Shown here in pieces: positions 60,038 to 64,000 of a DNA stretch of 64,000 bases (the first letter of the stretch is position 1; the number at the start of each line of letters is the position of its first letter). The notes under the pieces are model-generated. The model searched no databases. It was given only the letters and a program-made list of their open reading frames with translations, and was not told the origin of the DNA. Position numbers and translations under genes: made by a program. The DNA is from a bacterium (GTDB lineage Bacteria > Planctomycetota > JAFGQW01): NCBI GenBank assembly GCA_030426805.1, contig JAUHXU010000003.1:853488-917487 (forward strand), read 5' to 3'.

Positions 60038-60238
60038 ATGTTCGGACCCAAGATCAAACTGCCCGCCGACTTGCTCGAGCGCGCGAAGAAGCACGCCGAC
60101 GAGGCCGGTTTCGAGTCGGTCGACGCGTTCATCGCGCGCGCCGTCGAGAAGGAACTCGAGCGGCTGACGAGCGGCAGCGACGGCGACGACGACGAAGAGA
60201 CGCGCAAGCGCCTCGAGGGACTCGGCTACATCTCCTGA
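60038..60238 (+). CDS. 66-residue protein with RHH-like helix and LGYIS tail
   Basis: 66 residues. GGAGGAG lies 8 bases before ATG 60038. The N-terminal 40 residues (KIKLPADLLERAKKHADEAG; SVDAFIARAVEKELERL) have the strand-helix-helix pattern of ribbon-helix-helix proteins. An acidic linker (SDGDDDEE) and a short ending RKRLEGLGYIS follow. I have a recollection of similar short proteins (beginning MFGxKIKL, ending GLGYIS) elsewhere but no function. It lies between AlkP copy 4 and the EMC3-like gene with 17 and 10 bases of spacing, so it belongs to the same transcript. Confidence 0.7.
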   Translation: MFGPKIKLPADLLERAKKHADEAGFESVDAFIARAVEKELERLTSGSDGDDDEETRKRLEGLGYIS

Positions 60239-60248
60239 CCGGACGACG

Positions 60249-61079
60249 ATGAACGCGATCCTGACCAGTCTGTTCTCGGCGGTGATGGCACCGTTGAAGG
60301 GGCTCGACCCGGCGTGGTCGATGGTGATCCTGTCGCTCGTGACCGGCGTGGCGATGTTGGTCGCCTTCCGCTACGTGTCGAACCAGCGCGGGATCAAGCG
60401 CTCGAAGGCGCGTGTGATCAGCGAGTTGCTCGCGATCCGCCTCTTCAAGGACGACCCGTGGATGACGATCAAGTGCCTCGGCGCGGCACTGAAGTCGAAC
60501 CTGTTCTACCTGCGCTACATGCTGACGCCGCTGGTCGTGTTGCTCGTGCCGGTCGTGCTGCTGCTGATCCAGATGGAGCAGTGGTACGGGAGCGAACCGC
60601 TCACGCCGGGCCAGACGACCCGCGTCGCGCTCGCGCTCGACAAGAAGGACGACGTCGCGGCGCTCGACGCGGTGAAGCTCCTCCCGGCGACCGACGACAG
60701 CTACGCGGTCGAGTCGCCGGCGATGCGCATCCCGGCGCTCGGCGAGGTCAATTGGCGGATCCGCGCGAAGAACCCCGGCGACACGGTGCTGCGATTCGAG
60801 GTCGGCGGGAAGCCGGTCGAGAAGCGTCTCGCGATCGCGGCGCCCGACCAGACGGACCTGTCGCTCGTCAGCACGACCCGGGTCGGCTCCGGCTTCTTCG
60901 ACGCGGTGTTGCACCCGGCCGAGTCGACGATCGGCGGCACGGTCGCGAGCGTCTCGGTCGACCACCACGCGCGCCCGTTCTCGATCTTCGGGATCGAGAT
61001 GGCGTGGTGGCTCGCGTTCTTCATCCTGTCGCTCGTCTTCGCGTTCGCGCTGAAGGGTCCGCTCGGGATCCAGGCATAG
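60249..61079 (+). CDS. EMC3/TMCO1 (Oxa1-superfamily)-like membrane protein
   Basis: 276 residues. The N-terminal helix (AWSMVILSLVTGVAMLVAFR), then YVSNQRGIKRSKARVISELL, a cytosolic basic helical hairpin, then SNLFYLRYMLTPLVVLLVPV, matches the bacterial members of the DUF106/EMC3-like group related to YidC/Oxa1. A soluble periplasmic beta domain of about 120 residues follows (GEVNWRIRAKNPGDTVLRFE), then a final helix (WWLAFFILSLVFAFALK). It could insert or chaperone membrane proteins or lipids. Last gene of the cluster, 10 bases after the 66-residue protein gene. I see no other membrane-insertion factor nearby. Confidence 0.78.
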   Translation: MNAILTSLFSAVMAPLKGLDPAWSMVILSLVTGVAMLVAFRYVSNQRGIKRSKARVISELLAIRLFKDDPWMTIKCLGAALKSNLFYLRYMLTPLVVLLVPVVLLLIQMEQWYGSEPLTPGQTTRVALALDKKDDVAALDAVKLLPATDDSYAVESPAMRIPALGEVNWRIRAKNPGDTVLRFEVGGKPVEKRLAIAAPDQTDLSLVSTTRVGSGFFDAVLHPAESTIGGTVASVSVDHHARPFSIFGIEMAWWLAFFILSLVFAFALKGPLGIQA

Positions 61080-61106
61080 CCGGTCCCCGAGCGGACACGC
61101 TCCCGT

Positions 61107-63422
61107 TCAGTCGGTCAGGCGCACGATGACGCGATCGAGGACGCCGTCGAACACGAACGGCCCCTCGTAGCGCTTCGACACCTGGGTGCCGGTGTCCCGC
61201 CCGACGTCGAACGTCTCCGCCAGCGAGTAGGTACTGATGTGCATCTTCGGCATCTCGGCCTCCGCGACCTTCTTGCCGTTGACGAGCAACTGACCCGTGC
61301 CCGCGAACTCACCGGTCTTCGTGAACACGAACTTCAGCTCGGTCTTCCCGGTCGCGAGCGGCGGTGACTCCAGCGTGTAGTAGACGCCGTCGAGGTAGTT
61401 GTAGTCGTAGTAGGCCTTGCCGTCCTTGATGAACATCGTGTAGCCGCCGGTCATGCCGCCGCACGACAGGATCACGCCCTTCTCCCCGCCCTTCAGGTCG
61501 ATCGTCGTCGTGATGGTATGGGAGCGGTTCTTCACGGGCGCCGACGACTTCTCGGCGATTCGGAAGGCGCCCGGCGCGAAGTAGACGAACTCCTTCCTGT
61601 CGCCGAACAGGCGATCCTGCTGCTTCGCGAGGCGCATGATCATGTCGTCGTACAGCGGATAGACGTTGTACTTCCACGCCTCCTCGTCGAAGATCTTCTT
61701 CAACGCCTCGAGCTTCTCCGGGTGCTTGTCCGCAAGGTTCGTACTCTCGGAGAAGTCCTCGGCGACGTGGTAGAGCTCCCACTCGTCCTTGTCGAAGTCG
61801 AGCTTGACGTTGACGTCCCACGGCATCCGCTTCGCGTGTAGGGTCACGGCCTTCCAGCCATCCACCCAGATCGCGCGGTTGCCGAACATCTCGTAGTACT
61901 GCCGCTTCTTCGTCGTGGGGGCGGACGCGTTGTCGAACGAGTAGCGCATCGACACGCCGTCGAGCGGTTGTTGCCGCACACCGTGATAGACCGCGGGCAT
62001 GTCGACGCCCGCACAATCCAGGATCGTCGGCGCGATGTCGGCGATGTGATGGTACTGGCCGCGGATCTCGCCCTTCGCGCGAATGCCGTTCGGCCAGTGG
62101 ACCACGAGGTGGTCGTGTTGCCCTCCGCGGTGCTCACTCTGCTTGAAATAGCGGAACGGCGTGTTGCCCGCCATCGCCCAGCCCGCGTGGTAGTGCGGGT
62201 ACGTCGTCGCGTCGCCCCAGTTCTCGTAGTGGCGCATGTTCGCGTCGAATTCGGTCTGCAGGCCGTTCAGCACGTAGGTCTCGTTGAACGTGCCCGCGAG
62301 GCCGCCCTCGCCGCTCGCACCGTTGTCGGCGGTGACGAAGATCAGCGTGTTCTCCAGCTCGCCGATGCGCTCGAGTTCGGCCACGACGCGCCCGATCTGC
62401 TGGTCGACGAACTCGAGTTGCGCCGCGAACACTTCCATCTGACGTGCGTAGAGCTTCTTCTCGTCAGCGCTGAGCGAGTCCCACGCCTTGATCGCTTCGA
62501 TCCGTTCGGTCAGCTTCGTGTTCGACGGGATCACGCCGAGCCGCTTCTGGTTCGCGAGGATCTGTTCGCGCGCCTTGTCCCAGCCCATGTCGAAGCGGCC
62601 GCGGTACTTCTTGCGCAGATCTTCCGGGGCATGGTGCGGGGAGTGCATGGAGCCCGATGCCCAAAGCATCATGAACGGCAGGTCCGGCTTGATCGACTTG
62701 TGCCCGGTGATCCACTGGATCGCCCGGTCGGCGAGGTCGCGGTCGAGGTGGTAGGACTTGCGGTAGGGCTCGGGCGTGTGGTCGTTCCACATCACCGGGA
62801 CGAACTGGTGTACGTCGGCGGCCATGAAGCAGTAGGAGTGGTTGAAGCCCTCGCCGCTCGGCCAGCGGTCGAAGGGGCCGACCTGCGATACCTCGTAGAG
62901 CGGCGTGTGGTCCCACTTGCCGAGCGCGTAGTTCACGTACCCGGATTTCTGCAGGTAGTTCGCGACCGACTTCGCGCTCGGCGGCATGATCGCGTTGTAG
63001 CCGGGAAAGCCCATCGCGGTGAGCGCGTGGCTGCCGAGACCGATCGAGTGCGGGTTGCGGCCGGCCATGAGCGTCGCACGCGACGGGGAGCAGAGCGCGG
63101 TCGTGTGGAAGTTGTTGTAGCGGAGCCCGCCCTTCGCCAGCCGGTCGATGTTCGGCGTATCCGACAGGCCGCCGAAGCAGCCGATCTGCGCGAACCCGAC
63201 GTCGTCGAGCAGGAAGATGATCACGTTCGGGGCGCCCTTCGGCGGGCGGACTTCCGGCGGCCACCACTCCTTCGACTCGGCGTAGGTCCTCGCGATCTTG
63301 CCGCCGAACGGGGTCGGGCCTTCGTCGGCGGGCGGTGCGCCGGTATGACATCCGGCCGTCAGCGCGATCAGCAGTGCGCCGACGACGAAGCGCAAGCGCG
63401 GCGTCAGGTGTCGGTCGTCCAT
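61107..63422 (-). CDS. Arylsulfatase lipoprotein
   Basis: 771 residues. The signal ends in a lipobox (ALTAGC, Cys25). The sulfatase domain starts PNVIIFLLDDVGFAQIGCFG (metal Asp pair 73/74). The active site is Cys111 in TALCSPSRATLMAG, the C-x-P-S-R context for conversion to formylglycine. Further metal and substrate residues are YALGKWDH, WASGSMHSPHHAPED and FVTADNGASGEGG. A C-terminal domain of about 150 residues (HTITTTIDLKGGEKGVILSC) is beta-sandwich-like. It removes sulfate esters from glycans or other substrates outside the cytoplasm. It needs a formylglycine-generating enzyme, not seen in the window. Convergent with the AlkP cluster. Confidence 0.93.
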   Translation of the reverse strand: MDDRHLTPRLRFVVGALLIALTAGCHTGAPPADEGPTPFGGKIARTYAESKEWWPPEVRPPKGAPNVIIFLLDDVGFAQIGCFGGLSDTPNIDRLAKGGLRYNNFHTTALCSPSRATLMAGRNPHSIGLGSHALTAMGFPGYNAIMPPSAKSVANYLQKSGYVNYALGKWDHTPLYEVSQVGPFDRWPSGEGFNHSYCFMAADVHQFVPVMWNDHTPEPYRKSYHLDRDLADRAIQWITGHKSIKPDLPFMMLWASGSMHSPHHAPEDLRKKYRGRFDMGWDKAREQILANQKRLGVIPSNTKLTERIEAIKAWDSLSADEKKLYARQMEVFAAQLEFVDQQIGRVVAELERIGELENTLIFVTADNGASGEGGLAGTFNETYVLNGLQTEFDANMRHYENWGDATTYPHYHAGWAMAGNTPFRYFKQSEHRGGQHDHLVVHWPNGIRAKGEIRGQYHHIADIAPTILDCAGVDMPAVYHGVRQQPLDGVSMRYSFDNASAPTTKKRQYYEMFGNRAIWVDGWKAVTLHAKRMPWDVNVKLDFDKDEWELYHVAEDFSESTNLADKHPEKLEALKKIFDEEAWKYNVYPLYDDMIMRLAKQQDRLFGDRKEFVYFAPGAFRIAEKSSAPVKNRSHTITTTIDLKGGEKGVILSCGGMTGGYTMFIKDGKAYYDYNYLDGVYYTLESPPLATGKTELKFVFTKTGEFAGTGQLLVNGKKVAEAEMPKMHISTYSLAETFDVGRDTGTQVSKRYEGPFVFDGVLDRVIVRLTD

Positions 63423-63446
63423 CAGTCCTCCTGGGTCACATAGACT

Positions 63447-63887
63447 TCACTCGTCCGAAGAGAGCATCTGGAGCAGGAAGCGCAGGGAGCCGCCGAGCAG
63501 CAGGAAGCCTGCGATCACGGCGACCGCGATGCCGGCGCCGGGGATGCCGTCGTGTCGCACGGCGACCTCCAGCGTGCCGGCCGGCTCCTGCGCGCCGGGC
63601 AACGTCCACCGGAGCACGACGACGCCGGCCTGGTCCGGCACCCACGTGCGCGTGCCGTCCGGTTCGGTCTTCCCGACGTTCTGCGTGTGTCGGATCGACG
63701 GGTGCGCGTTCTCGCGGTAGAGCGCGTCGATCTGGATCCCGGCGACCGGGTTGCCGCTGGCGTCGACGACGCTCAGGATCGTCTCCCGGCCCTCGACGAG
63801 CTGGTCGCCGGAGAGCGTGAGCGTCGATTGGGCGTGCGCCGTGCCCGCGAGCGCGACCACGATCAGCAGTGCTCGGATGTCACGCAT
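63447..63887 (-). CDS. Small exported beta-domain protein with C-terminal membrane helix
   Basis: 146 residues. A signal peptide (IRALLIVVALAGTAHAQ) is followed by a small beta domain (LTLSGDQLVEGRETILSVVD; QIDALYRENAHPSIRHTQNV; WVPDQAGVVVLRWTLPG) that resembles carboxypeptidase-regulatory-like/Ig-like folds. A C-terminal membrane helix (IAVAVIAGFLLLGGSLRFLL) then ends in LSSDE. Unrecognised family. It overlaps the next upstream gene by 8 bases and lies 24 bases before the sulfatase gene, so the three form one operon. Confidence 0.65.
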   Translation of the reverse strand: MRDIRALLIVVALAGTAHAQSTLTLSGDQLVEGRETILSVVDASGNPVAGIQIDALYRENAHPSIRHTQNVGKTEPDGTRTWVPDQAGVVVLRWTLPGAQEPAGTLEVAVRHDGIPGAGIAVAVIAGFLLLGGSLRFLLQMLSSDE

Positions 63888-63999
63888 CGTCGTCCCCCGG
63901 GTCGTCGCGGCGCGCAGCGGGCAGCCAGGTCATCACGAGCGCACCGAGGATCGTGAACGCGATCCACACGATCGGCACCGCATCGGCCACCCACGACCA
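63880..63999 (-). CDS. Partial membrane protein, C-terminal end only
   Basis: The minus-strand frame is open from the right edge to a TGA at 63880-63882, which overlaps the ATG of the next gene. About 39 residues are visible: one hydrophobic helix (AVPIVWIAFTILGALVMTWL) and an acidic tail (ARRDDPGDDDA). The gene starts outside the window, so no function can be assigned. It is clearly coupled to the gene at 63447-63887. Confidence 0.6.
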   Translation of the reverse strand, partial: WSWVADAVPIVWIAFTILGALVMTWLPAARRDDPGDDDA

Positions 64000-64000
64000 G

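Overview
The window is one contiguous, very GC-rich (roughly two-thirds or more G+C by eye), densely packed bacterial chromosome segment with about 51 protein genes. I see no tRNA, rRNA, transposase, phage or CRISPR. The organism looks like an uncultured, free-living Gram-negative bacterium, most likely Planctomycetota. This rests on the style of the secreted proteins: beta-propeller-like proteins sharing one C-terminal module, a 'KNKGRFDGVITKE'-type secreted protein, and an arylsulfatase, DUF1254 and SGNH/lamin-tail mix. That is an inference from family resemblance; Myxococcota or another deep high-GC lineage is not excluded. Start codons are ATG, GTG and occasionally TTG, and many neighbours overlap by 4 bases (ATGA, GTGA, TTGA), so translational coupling is common.

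Layout. 1-3.5 kb: three coupled trypsin/HtrA-like PDZ proteases and a membrane-anchored cyclophilin (envelope protein quality control). 3.8-6.3 kb: thiI and a MATE exporter. 6.3-12.9 kb: GNAT and DUF4097 genes (minus), a secreted GH31 alpha-glucosidase (plus), then an FAD monooxygenase-like gene and gpmI (minus). 12.9-14.4 kb: a secreted carboxypeptidase-regulatory-like gene bracketed by two copies of a three-hairpin repeat. 14.4-20.7 kb: small conserved genes, a DUF1254 lipoprotein, an Fpg-like glycosylase, and two paralogous secreted proteins around a Lys/Arg-rich secreted protein. 20.8-25.9 kb: a PhoR/PhoB-like two-component system, with 11-bp-phased repeats upstream, and a HEAT-like repeat protein. 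26.0-34.6 kb: a complete recC-recB-recD operon. 34.7-37.0 kb: a thioredoxin-like/toroid-repeat secreted protein. 37.0-41.1 kb (minus): a GCS2-CBS, M14 and M20 operon. 41.3-45.5 kb (minus): a third secreted propeller protein, a roughly 280-bp inverted-repeat element, an SGNH/lamin-tail esterase and DoxX. 45.7-48.1 kb: an Mrp/Mbh-type E-F-G-(D/E)-B-C membrane module lacking its large antiporter subunit. 48.1-50.0 kb: HtrA and a UPF0173-type hydrolase.

50.1-61.1 kb is the most unusual region. A GT-C glycosyltransferase is followed by four different alkaline-phosphatase-superfamily proteins (two apparently cytosolic, one membrane-anchored, one lipoprotein), an arylsulfotransferase-like propeller, a 66-residue acidic-tailed protein and an EMC3/TMCO1-like membrane protein. 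All lie on one strand with short or negative spacing. I read this as a candidate pathway that builds and transfers a phospho- or sulfo-substituent onto an envelope glycoconjugate. That is inference: the families are recognisable, but I do not know of a description of the combined system. 61.1-64 kb (minus) holds an arylsulfatase lipoprotein and two small membrane proteins, the last cut by the window edge.

Regulation. Several genes carry a TANNNT -10-like hexamer close to the start codon, in three cases exactly six bases before it, which suggests leaderless transcripts. Other genes have clear GGAGG-type ribosome binding sites.
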